Program-made: the position numbers and the translations under genes | Notes under the pieces: model-generated | Seen by the model: only the letters and a program-made list of their open reading frames with translations | What the model was told of the DNA's origin: nothing | Databases searched by the model: none | In this document: positions 8,705 to 15,546 of the stretch, piece after piece | Numbering within the stretch: the first letter of the stretch is position 1 | Layout of the letters: every line of letters begins with the position of its first letter | Source of the DNA: Tropicibacter sp. R16_0 | Lineage (GTDB): Bacteria > Pseudomonadota > Alphaproteobacteria > Rhodobacterales > Rhodobacteraceae | NCBI RefSeq assembly: GCF_017743935.1 | Contig: NZ_JAGHRE010000006.1 | Location: forward strand, 280,432 to 344,431 | Direction of reading: 5' to 3' | DNA: 64,000 bases

Positions 8705-8751
8705 GTACACAAGAAGGTGGTTCGATCAAATCCTTTCTTGAAAACTCATGT

Positions 8752-9162
8752 TCAGAAACCGCTGATTTTGCCGTTTTGGTCGTGGATTACTGCGTCCACA
8801 TCGATTTCAACCACCAAACCCGGCTGGGTCAGGCCCGCCTCAACTGCGGTCAGGACGGGATCGATCCCTTTGAACACCTCACCATGGGCCTGCGCAAATG
8901 CGCCCGCCTGGGACAAATCGGTCAGATAAGCGCGCACGCGGCCCACATGGCGCATTTCTGCTCCGACCTCACCTAGTGCTTCGTTGATGCGAGATAGGAT
9001 GTAGCGGGTCTGTGCCCCAACATCCCCTGGTGCATGGATCCGGCCTGAGGGTTCGATTGCGGTGGTTCCGGCAACCCAAACAAAAGGGCCGATGCGTTTG
9101 GCGCGAGAGTATGAGGCAACCTCTTCGAACCGCCCACCGGACTTCCACGTGCGCAGGGTCAC
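8752..9162 (-). CDS. Rid (YjgF/YER057c/UK114) family protein, BMC-associated
   Basis: Small protein of 136 aa with the Rid fold, last gene of the BMC operon. It starts with GTG at 9162, overlapping the malate dehydrogenase stop as GTGA. RidA proteins are trimers that hydrolyse reactive enamine/imine intermediates to ketones plus ammonia. The family core is visible (FVWVAGTTAIEP, DLSQAGAFAQAHGEVFKG, PGLVVEIDVDAVI), but the catalytic arginine usually found before the TxVxV strand is absent: the segment reads PVLTAVEAGL. It therefore belongs with the Arg-lacking Rid subgroups, whose activity is less certain. In this operon it may quench an imine from amine cleavage, or have a structural role. 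Confidence 0.85.
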   Translation of the reverse strand: MTLRTWKSGGRFEEVASYSRAKRIGPFVWVAGTTAIEPSGRIHAPGDVGAQTRYILSRINEALGEVGAEMRHVGRVRAYLTDLSQAGAFAQAHGEVFKGIDPVLTAVEAGLTQPGLVVEIDVDAVIHDQNGKISGF

Positions 9163-10340
9163 AGGCCCAGCCTTTCGCGGATCGCCTCGGCCGCGGTCTG
9201 CAGGGCCACTTGCTCTGTTTGTGTCAGCCGCAGCTCTTCAACTTCGACCAGACCGCCCGCCCCCAGATGGGCCGGCACGCCCAGAACAACACCCTCAATT
9301 CCGTATTCTCCCCGCAACATGACCGACACCGGAACCGGCCCGGAGCGCGCGCCCCGAATGTGATCGATCAACTCGATCGAGGCATGGGCCGGGGCGATGG
9401 TCGCCGAGCCCGATTTCTTGAGCGCGACCACCTGACCGCCGCCGGTGATCGCGTCTTTGACGCAGGCCTCGATCTGCTCAGATGATAAGAACACATCCAG
9501 TGGGCGCCCTTTGATACGGGCGCGGCTGGGGATTGGGGCCATCTCATCACCATGGCTTCCAAGGGTGAAGGCCTCGACATCCGCAGGTGTCACGTTTGCG
9601 GCCATGGCAAGCGCATTCCGAAACCGGCTGCTGTCAAGCGTTCCGGCCATGCCCAGAACCTGCTCACGTGGGAATCCAGTTGCCCGCAGCATCTCGACCG
9701 TCATCTCGTCCAGCGGATTGGTCACAACGATCACAATGGCATTCGGCGCGGCAGATCGGATCGCTTCAGCAGCCTGCCGAATGACACGGGCGTTGACGTC
9801 GATCAGATCCGCGCGGGTCATCCCCGGTCTGCGGGCCCGTCCGGCAGTGACGACAACCACCTCGGCTCCGGCCACCAACTCCATCGTCTCGCCCCCGACA
9901 CATCGCGCGCGCGCGCCGGTGATCCCGGATGTGTGGTTGAGGTCCAGTGCTGTCGCAGCGGCCAGACCTGGAGTGATGTCGATCAGTGCAATCTCATCCG
10001 CAATATCCGCCATCGCTGCCAGATGCGCGACATTGCCGCCAACGCCCCCTGCGCCGACCAGCGCCAGCTTACCAAGTCTGCGTGCCTTGCGGGGCGCGCG
10101 TGATGGTGCGACCCATTTGGGCGACCGACGATACAACACCCGGCGCATCGAAACCGCGCCGTCCGTGCGCGGTGCCTGCGGGCGTTCAAGCGGGCCGTCG
10201 ACCAGAGCGATGCCAACCCGTTCTGCCGTTTCGCGAGCCAAGGCCGTCACGATGTCGCCCGGCAGGACCTCGAACACGATCCTGCCGCGACGGCGGGCAT
10301 CCTCGACCGCGTCCGAGCCTATGACACGCGGCGCAGCCAT
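9159..10340 (-). CDS. Malate dehydrogenase (LDH-like) with EutQ-like N-terminal BMC-targeting extension
   Basis: Protein of 393 aa, about 80 residues longer than ordinary LDH/MDH proteins. The start at 10340 overlaps the BMC-T stop as TGATG. Residues about 90-393 are a complete NAD-dependent enzyme: Rossmann GAGGVGGN at 97-104, NPLDEMT, substrate Arg in GTLDSSRFR and catalytic His in GSHGDEMAPI. The specificity loop RARRPGMTR is of the malate dehydrogenase type (Arg rather than Gln). Residues 5-50 (VIGSDAVEDARRRGR, VLPGDIVTALARETAERVGI) resemble the N-terminus of EutQ, a BMC-associated segment, followed by a basic linker. I infer that the extension targets the enzyme to the compartment, where oxaloacetate reduction would regenerate NAD+ for the aldehyde dehydrogenase. 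Lactate specificity is less likely from the loop. Confidence 0.87.
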   Translation of the reverse strand: MAAPRVIGSDAVEDARRRGRIVFEVLPGDIVTALARETAERVGIALVDGPLERPQAPRTDGAVSMRRVLYRRSPKWVAPSRAPRKARRLGKLALVGAGGVGGNVAHLAAMADIADEIALIDITPGLAAATALDLNHTSGITGARARCVGGETMELVAGAEVVVVTAGRARRPGMTRADLIDVNARVIRQAAEAIRSAAPNAIVIVVTNPLDEMTVEMLRATGFPREQVLGMAGTLDSSRFRNALAMAANVTPADVEAFTLGSHGDEMAPIPSRARIKGRPLDVFLSSEQIEACVKDAITGGGQVVALKKSGSATIAPAHASIELIDHIRGARSGPVPVSVMLRGEYGIEGVVLGVPAHLGAGGLVEVEELRLTQTEQVALQTAAEAIRERLGL

Positions 10341-10963
10341 CAGGCGTCTTGCCCATCCACAGCTTCGATGGCCTGGGTTGCAGCCTCGACAGCGGTTTTG
10401 ACAGAATTTTCCGATCCCGAAATGAACAGTCGGCCGAACCGTCCCACGGCGCGCACTTCGACAATGTCGATTTCGGCGGCTTTCTCGGCCTCGTTTGCGG
10501 CAATCGAGATATAGGCCGCAGGCGCACACTCTACGATACCCAGTGTCTGCCCTGGCACGATCAGCGCGCCCTTGCGCCATTTGTTCAACAGTTGCGCCTG
10601 ATAGGGTTCGACGCTGGTAATAATCTGGGTCGAGGTGATGGACGGCTTCAAACGGTCCGACATCGAAGCGCCCAGTTCAGCGAGCATCGCATCCCGAGCG
10701 GCAGACACCTCGGCGTTTGACGGCGAGCGCAGGATGAAAAACCCGAACTCGCGTTCCACCATTTGTGTCGTCGCCTCGACCGAAGAGGCCTTGAGCGCCC
10801 GGTCAATCAGTGAAAACACCCCGTTGCCTGGGGCAAACTCTCCGATCAGAACAGTATCGCCTGACAAGGGAACCGACCCTTGCACCGTTGCGCCATTGTA
10901 GGCCGCAAATTTGGGTTGCAGGTTGTCGATCTGCATCAGCGCCCGGATGGTAATCTCGCTCAT
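10340..10963 (-). CDS. Bacterial microcompartment shell protein, trimeric BMC-T (tandem BMC domains)
   Basis: Shell protein of 207 aa made of two BMC domains, about residues 5-100 and 105-200. The first repeat reads GATVQGSVPLSGDTVLIGEFAPG, then VEREFGFFILRS; the second reads RKGALIVPGQTLGIVECAPAAY, then VRAVGRFGRLFISG. The order of elements fits the permuted, CsoS1D-like trimers that can have a larger, possibly gated pore. The start at 10963 has a strong Shine-Dalgarno GAGGAG and overlaps the aldehyde dehydrogenase stop as ATGA. It forms pseudohexameric tiles in the shell facet and is a candidate route for cofactors or large substrates. No iron-sulfur cysteine motif of the PduT type is seen. 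Confidence 0.92.
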   Translation of the reverse strand: MSEITIRALMQIDNLQPKFAAYNGATVQGSVPLSGDTVLIGEFAPGNGVFSLIDRALKASSVEATTQMVEREFGFFILRSPSNAEVSAARDAMLAELGASMSDRLKPSITSTQIITSVEPYQAQLLNKWRKGALIVPGQTLGIVECAPAAYISIAANEAEKAAEIDIVEVRAVGRFGRLFISGSENSVKTAVEAATQAIEAVDGQDA

Positions 10964-12339
10964 GCGCCATACTCCTCGTAAATGTCGCGCCAGGGTCTGC
11001 TTTCATAGGCAACCCGTTTGATGTTGATGAGATGCAGGGCCGTCACGTTGTCCGAGGTGATCGACCCCGACCAGGTGCCGGTGCCCAGCATGAAAGACGG
11101 TTCCAGATCGGTGGAATATCCCATCCCGCCCATGATCCCCGGTGTGTTCACCAGCACCCTGCCGGTGGGCACTGTGGCAAACCGAGCGACCACTTCAGGA
11201 TCGTCTGAATGAATGACCGATGAATGACCCCAGCCTTCAAACTTGGCGATGGATTGCGCCAATTCGATGCCGTGATCGGTGGACTTTGCCTCATAGAAGG
11301 CCAGGACCGGGTTCAACTTTTCCGCCGATAGCGGGCGGTGCCAGCCCACTTCGGTTTCTTCCGACACCAGACAACGGGTGCGCGGCGGAATTGAGAAACC
11401 CGCGGCGTCGGCCAGGGCCTGCGGGCTTTGTCCAACCCGATCAGGATCCATCGCTTGTGCGCCCTTGAAGATGACACCGGCCAGCCGATCTGCCTCGGCC
11501 GGGGTGCAGAAATAGGCGCCTTTGAGCTTTAACTCATGCCGCAGGTCGCGCGCGATTTCGGGATCGGCCACAACCGCCTGTTCACTGACACAGGCCGTGC
11601 CGTAGTCGAAGCTTTTCGAGGTCACGATCATCTCGGCAACTTCGGCCAGATCGCGGGCTTTGGATTTGTGGACATAGCAGGGCACGTTCCCTGCCCCCAC
11701 CGCAAGCGTCGGCTTGCCGCTGGAATAGGCAGCCTTGACCATTGCTGGCCCACCTGTGGCCATCACGACCGAGGTTCTCCGGTGCCGCATCAGCTCAGCC
11801 GTGCCTTGAATGGTCACCGCATCCAGGCATTGGATCAGCCCCTTGGGGGCACCCATCTGTTCGGCAACGCGCGCCATGATGCGCACGGTTTCGATCCCGC
11901 AACTCACACCGCGCGGGTGTGGGGCGCAGACAATGGCATTGCCGGCCTTCACGGCCGACAGAACCTTGTAGATGATCGTCGAGGTCGGGTTGGTGACCGG
12001 CACCAGCGCCGCGACCACACCCATCGGTTCGCCAAAAGCCGCGATCTTTGTGGCGTCGTCCCGCCAAAGCATACCCAGTGTCGTCACATCCCGCAGGTAA
12101 TCCGCGACCGACAGGGCATTGAACAGGTTCTTGACCCGCTTGTCTGGCACATTGCCATAGCCGGTTTCCTCAACCGCCAACTGGCCCAGCCGTTCCGCTT
12201 CGGGTTCGATGGCGCGGGCCATTGCGTCAACGATGGCATCCACCTGCGCCGGGTCGGTTCCAAGAAAGGCGCGATAGGCTTCGAATGCGGTTTCAGCAGC
12301 ACGCCGTGCGGCGGCGATGGATTTCAGATCAGCGTCCAT
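10960..12339 (-). CDS. CoA-acylating aldehyde dehydrogenase, BMC type (EutE/PduP-like)
   Basis: Enzyme of 459 aa. The ATG at 12339 overlaps the upstream stop as TGATG and follows GGAGA; the codon before it is a GTG that could also be read as a start. The sequence is the acylating (AdhE/EutE/PduP) branch: VAALVPVTNPTSTIIYK, GAGNVPCYV, and the catalytic Cys250 in SFDYGTACVSEQ. It would convert an aldehyde plus CoA and NAD+ to acyl-CoA and NADH, the core reaction of every aldehyde-processing BMC. The N-terminal 27 residues form an Ala-rich amphipathic helix, but I see no separated targeting peptide. Aldehyde chain length cannot be read from sequence. Confidence 0.92.
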   Translation of the reverse strand: MDADLKSIAAARRAAETAFEAYRAFLGTDPAQVDAIVDAMARAIEPEAERLGQLAVEETGYGNVPDKRVKNLFNALSVADYLRDVTTLGMLWRDDATKIAAFGEPMGVVAALVPVTNPTSTIIYKVLSAVKAGNAIVCAPHPRGVSCGIETVRIMARVAEQMGAPKGLIQCLDAVTIQGTAELMRHRRTSVVMATGGPAMVKAAYSSGKPTLAVGAGNVPCYVHKSKARDLAEVAEMIVTSKSFDYGTACVSEQAVVADPEIARDLRHELKLKGAYFCTPAEADRLAGVIFKGAQAMDPDRVGQSPQALADAAGFSIPPRTRCLVSEETEVGWHRPLSAEKLNPVLAFYEAKSTDHGIELAQSIAKFEGWGHSSVIHSDDPEVVARFATVPTGRVLVNTPGIMGGMGYSTDLEPSFMLGTGTWSGSITSDNVTALHLINIKRVAYESRPWRDIYEEYGA

Positions 12340-13523
12340 CACATGTCTCCGGTGGCGATCGTGTCAAAGATGCGGCGTGCCTGTTCGACATCGCCTGCGG
12401 ATATTCCGATGGTGTCCAACCTGCGCCCTGCTGCGGCGACATCTGCGCCAAGGATGCGGTCGGTCATCGCAATGAGGCTTTCTGTCAAAGGTGCGGGAAT
12501 GCCCGCGAGCTGTGCAGCCGAGACGAGCGGTACCAGCGACCCCAACACGCCGTCGCGCATCAGTTGACGCGCGGTCTGACTGTCCGGGACAGGACGTGCG
12601 GTGGGTCCCCGTTCAGTTCCGGCAAAGGTTGCGATCCAATCATCGGTTTCGGGCAAGGTTCGAATGCCAAAGGCCGATGCAACCTGCCGTCGTTCTTCGG
12701 CAAGCCCGCAGATGACCTCGTGCTGATCGGGCCCAATGAGCGCCGCAAAAGTCTGGTTTTCCTTCAGCGGTACACCCCCCATCGGGATGTCCGGGCCGCC
12801 AGAGCCTAAACCCACGCCACCAAGGATCAGCGTCGGTATCTCAACCGCAGCCGAAAGATCAGCGAAGCCCGAGGCCAGAACAGACTCTGTCGGCTGGATG
12901 TTGGATAGATACGGCGTCAAGGCTGCAAGAACATTCTCTCGCCCACGTGGGAGAGTTGCAGCGGCCATTGGCGCTGCTTGTGTCAGCGTCAAACCAGCCC
13001 CTTCGGCCTGATACCAGAACGGCAGGCCCTGAACTTCGACCAGAGTGACATCTGCCGAGCATCCACCAATGCGCAGCATCCATGCGGCCTCGACCGCGCC
13101 CAGAGACCGGCCTGGCGCCAGAACCAAAACCTGACCATCGCTCAGATGATCGGCCAGAACCATGGCATAGGTTCTCTGTTTGTGGATTGGCCCGGTCAGA
13201 AAAATCGCTTGCGCGTCCCGCACTGCCGCATCCAGTTCCGCCGTGGTTCGGATCGACGGCCCGTCGCGGTCGACCTGATATGTGCCGACCGGCCCTTCGC
13301 CCCGAATGCCGATGCCCGAGGATTGGGTCAAAAGCGTCAACTCTGCCCCGTAGGCCGAGAACAACGTGACCTCGGCCCCTTCGGCCAGACACAGTGCGGC
13401 CAGCAGGCGGGCATCCGGCCCGCCGCCCAACACCGTTATGCGGTCAAACCTTTGGCTGACGGGTGCATCCCGTGTCGCGCTGCGTGTCACCGCGCGCGTG
13501 AAATCCTCGAAACCGGCTGACAT
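12339..13523 (-). CDS. Opine (octopine/nopaline) dehydrogenase-like protein with putative encapsulation peptide
   Basis: Protein of 394 aa. The N-terminal 18 residues (GFEDFTRAVTRSATRD) form a short amphipathic helix, followed by a linker (APVSQR) and then a Rossmann fold starting RITVLGGGPDARLLA at about residue 28. That is the layout of BMC encapsulation peptides. The rest resembles the NAD-dependent octopine dehydrogenase family: VLAPGRSLGAVEAAWML, VEVQGLPFWYQAEG and a helical C-terminal domain. Opine dehydrogenases reversibly cleave a secondary amine N-(carboxyalkyl)amino acid to an amino acid and an oxo compound. In this operon the natural reading is oxidative cleavage of an N-substituted glutamate to glutamate plus aldehyde inside the shell; this is inference. 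It has Shine-Dalgarno GGAGA before the ATG at 13523. Confidence 0.75.
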   Translation of the reverse strand: MSAGFEDFTRAVTRSATRDAPVSQRFDRITVLGGGPDARLLAALCLAEGAEVTLFSAYGAELTLLTQSSGIGIRGEGPVGTYQVDRDGPSIRTTAELDAAVRDAQAIFLTGPIHKQRTYAMVLADHLSDGQVLVLAPGRSLGAVEAAWMLRIGGCSADVTLVEVQGLPFWYQAEGAGLTLTQAAPMAAATLPRGRENVLAALTPYLSNIQPTESVLASGFADLSAAVEIPTLILGGVGLGSGGPDIPMGGVPLKENQTFAALIGPDQHEVICGLAEERRQVASAFGIRTLPETDDWIATFAGTERGPTARPVPDSQTARQLMRDGVLGSLVPLVSAAQLAGIPAPLTESLIAMTDRILGADVAAAGRRLDTIGISAGDVEQARRIFDTIATGDM

Positions 13524-13545
13524 GGTATCTCCTCAAAGGGGCGGA

Positions 13546-13854
13546 TCAGGCCGACGACCCGGCACCCAGCCCGTCGATGATGGCTTCAAGTTCGTCATGC
13601 GGCCGTGCGATCACATGGACCGAAACCACCTCGCCCACCTTGTTGGCTGCTGTTGCGCCTGCATCTGTCGCGGCTTTGACTGCGCCAACTTCGCCGCGCA
13701 CAAGGGTGGTCACCAATCCGCCGCCGGCCTTAGTCTGGCCGACGATGGCAACACTGGCCGCCTTGACCATCGCATCCGCAGCTTCGATCGCGCCGACAAG
13801 GCCACGCGTTTCGATCATGCCAAGGGCCATTTGCCCTGCCACTGGTTTCGCCAT
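13546..13854 (-). CDS. Bacterial microcompartment shell protein, hexameric BMC-H (PduA/EutM-like)
   Basis: Shell protein of 102 aa with one BMC domain. The signature is [26 protein letters not shown], then [14 protein letters not shown] and [14 protein letters not shown]. These match the main hexameric tile protein of many BMCs. The pore loop region reads KAGGG, close to the usual K-x-G-G/S-G. It has a strong Shine-Dalgarno GGAGGA before the ATG at 13854. It is the only hexamer gene in the locus and so must form most of the shell facets. The good ribosome site fits high expression. Confidence 0.96.
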   Translation of the reverse strand: MAKPVAGQMALGMIETRGLVGAIEAADAMVKAASVAIVGQTKAGGGLVTTLVRGEVGAVKAATDAGATAANKVGEVVSVHVIARPHDELEAIIDGLGAGSSA

Positions 13855-13896
13855 TTTCTGTTCCTCCGAAGAAAAGTGTTTTGTGTGTGTCGTGTT

Positions 13897-14163
13897 TCAG
13901 GACGTCGAGACGTGGTCGACAATCGCAACGATGGCCAGATCCACAGGTGCCGTGGACAAACCCGCCGCCATCCGCGCCGCTGACCCGCTGACGACCATCA
14001 CCATGTCTCCGACCCCCGCGCCGCAGGTGTCGACCGCGACCCGCGCAGGGTCGAGAACACTGCCCTTGCCATCAATCAGGTCCGTCACAAGCAGCTTTGT
14101 TCCGACCAACCTGGCATCTTTGGCCGTTGCCGTGACGGTGCCAGCGACCTTGCCCAACTGCAT
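13897..14163 (-). CDS. Bacterial microcompartment vertex protein, pentameric BMC-P (EutN/CcmL family)
   Basis: Vertex protein of 88 aa, the usual length for EutN/CcmL/GrpN proteins. It begins MQLGKVAGTVTATAKDARLVGTKLLVTDLID, with the GxVxxTxKxxxLxGxKLLVV signature in slightly changed form, and continues VAVDTCGAGVGDMVMVVSGSAAR, the conserved pentamer core. The ATG at 14163 overlaps the ligase stop as TGATG. Pentamers close the twelve vertices of the shell. With BMC-H and BMC-T this gives one copy of each structural class, a minimal complete shell set. Confidence 0.95.
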   Translation of the reverse strand: MQLGKVAGTVTATAKDARLVGTKLLVTDLIDGKGSVLDPARVAVDTCGAGVGDMVMVVSGSAARMAAGLSTAPVDLAIVAIVDHVSTS

Positions 14164-15455
14164 CAGAATGTCCTCAGATAGCGGTCCAGTTCGACCTGGG
14201 TGACTTGTTGGTTAAAGAACTCCAACTCGCGCTCGCCCTGTTGCAGGACCAATTCCCAAAGCATCTCGCCCAGAACATCGCGCAGCCAGTCCGATCCACG
14301 TGCAAGTTCGATGGCCGTGGGAAGGTCGGTCGGGATGGGGTCGCCGATGCCCTCTTCGTATCCGTTGCCCGTCGTGGGGTCGGAGGGGGTCAGCCCCTGT
14401 TCGATCCCATCCAGCCCGGCTGCAATTTCGGCCGCCAACAGCAGGTAGGGGTTGGCGTCTGCGCCGGCATCGCGTTTTTCAACACGCACGGCGCTGTCGG
14501 ACCCTTCGATCACCCGAATGCCAACGGTGCGGTTGTCATACCCCCAGCTCGTGTTGATCGGGCAGAAGGTATAGGGCTGCCGACGACGATAGCCATTCAC
14601 CGTGCCACTGCCACAGATCGCTGTTTCGCACATGCGCTGCTGCAAACCGGCAATAAAGGATTTGCCGATGTCATTGATCTTGCCGTTGTCGGCGAAAGCG
14701 TTTTTGCCATCCTTCCACAGCGAATAATGCGTGTGAAACCCGTTACCCGACTGATCAAAGAAGGGTTTTGGCATGAAAGTCGCAAGATAGCCGTGCGCAA
14801 TGCCCAACTGCCGGATCAGTGATTTGAACAGCACAACTCGGTCCGCTGCTTGCAGAGCCTCGCCATATTTGATGTTCACCTCAACCTGACCCGCCGCGTA
14901 TTCCGGGTTCGATTGTTCGATCGGAATGCCGCATTCGTTGATCTGCTGGCGGATCGGGCCGACGATGTGCTCCATCCTGGCAGCGCGGCCGAGACCGTAA
15001 ACCTGAATGCCACTGTCGCGCGGCTGACCGGTTTCCGGGTCCAGCAGATAGAACTCCAGCTCGGTGCCGACGTTGACCTCAAAACCCATGTCACGGGCGC
15101 GATCCATTTGCCGCACCAGTGCCTGACGTGGGTCAATGGGGACAGGCTTGTGATCCATACCTTCGGCACGGCCAAAGCAAACCGCGACGCCAGGTTCCCA
15201 GGGAACGGCGACAGGCTGGGTCATCGGAAAGAGATGCATGTCAGGATAGCCATTGTCGAAATTGACATACGGCGTGTCCCAGACATCGCAGGTCATATCG
15301 ATCGCCATCAGCGCAATCGACAAAGCGTTGCCGCTCTTGCAGACGTGATCCCAGTGGCTGGCCGGAATGCGCTTGCCGCGCATGATGCCGTTGAGGTCCC
15401 CAACACCAAGTATGACGGTATGTGTGCCCTCGGGCAGATCAAACCCCGAACTCAT
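14163..15455 (-). CDS. Glutamine-synthetase-like gamma-glutamyl-amine ligase (GmaS/PuuA family)
   Basis: ATP-dependent ligase of 430 aa, first gene of the BMC operon. Glutamine-synthetase fold features are visible: the beta-grasp start (VILGVGDLNGIMRGKRIP), the metal/glutamate site TELEFYLLDP, and the ATP region NGFHTHYSLWKDGKNAF, then YRRRQPYTFCPINTSWGYDNRTVGIRV. It is shorter than housekeeping GlnA, and the wording matches the branch that joins glutamate to amines (gamma-glutamylmethylamide synthetase, gamma-glutamylputrescine synthetase, Rhizobium GlnT). GmaS makes the substrate that N-methylglutamate synthase uses, and just such a synthase set lies at 17.8-20.9 kb. Its Shine-Dalgarno is GGGAG. 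Operator B lies between it and the divergent FAD oxidase gene. The amine substrate is unknown. Confidence 0.88.
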   Translation of the reverse strand: MSSGFDLPEGTHTVILGVGDLNGIMRGKRIPASHWDHVCKSGNALSIALMAIDMTCDVWDTPYVNFDNGYPDMHLFPMTQPVAVPWEPGVAVCFGRAEGMDHKPVPIDPRQALVRQMDRARDMGFEVNVGTELEFYLLDPETGQPRDSGIQVYGLGRAARMEHIVGPIRQQINECGIPIEQSNPEYAAGQVEVNIKYGEALQAADRVVLFKSLIRQLGIAHGYLATFMPKPFFDQSGNGFHTHYSLWKDGKNAFADNGKINDIGKSFIAGLQQRMCETAICGSGTVNGYRRRQPYTFCPINTSWGYDNRTVGIRVIEGSDSAVRVEKRDAGADANPYLLLAAEIAAGLDGIEQGLTPSDPTTGNGYEEGIGDPIPTDLPTAIELARGSDWLRDVLGEMLWELVLQQGERELEFFNQQVTQVELDRYLRTF

Positions 15456-15490
15456 TTGCGTGCGCTCCCTGTTTTTGGCTTTATATTTGC

Positions 15491-15505
15491 TGTATTCTGT
15501 ATACA
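15491..15505. promoter_or_regulatory. Operator B (TGTAT-N5-ATACA), between BMC operon and FAD oxidase
   Basis: TGTATTCTGTATACA is identical to operator A. It lies in the 91-bp divergent region, 36 bp from the ligase start (minus) and 42 bp from the FAD oxidase start (plus), so one site could control both units. The core palindrome CTGTATACAG spans 15497-15506. Confidence 0.78.
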
Positions 15506-15546
15506 GTATTCACAAAGACAGACAGGAAACAAGGAAAATCTGCGCC

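Noticed and set aside
8752..14163. Carboxysome, Eut or Pdu compartment
   Set aside because: No RuBisCO, carbonic anhydrase, ethanolamine ammonia-lyase, diol dehydratase or glycyl radical enzyme is present; the partner enzymes differ.
14163..15455. Housekeeping glutamine synthetase GlnA
   Set aside because: Shorter than type I GlnA (about 470 aa), located in a BMC operon, and worded like GmaS/PuuA ligases.
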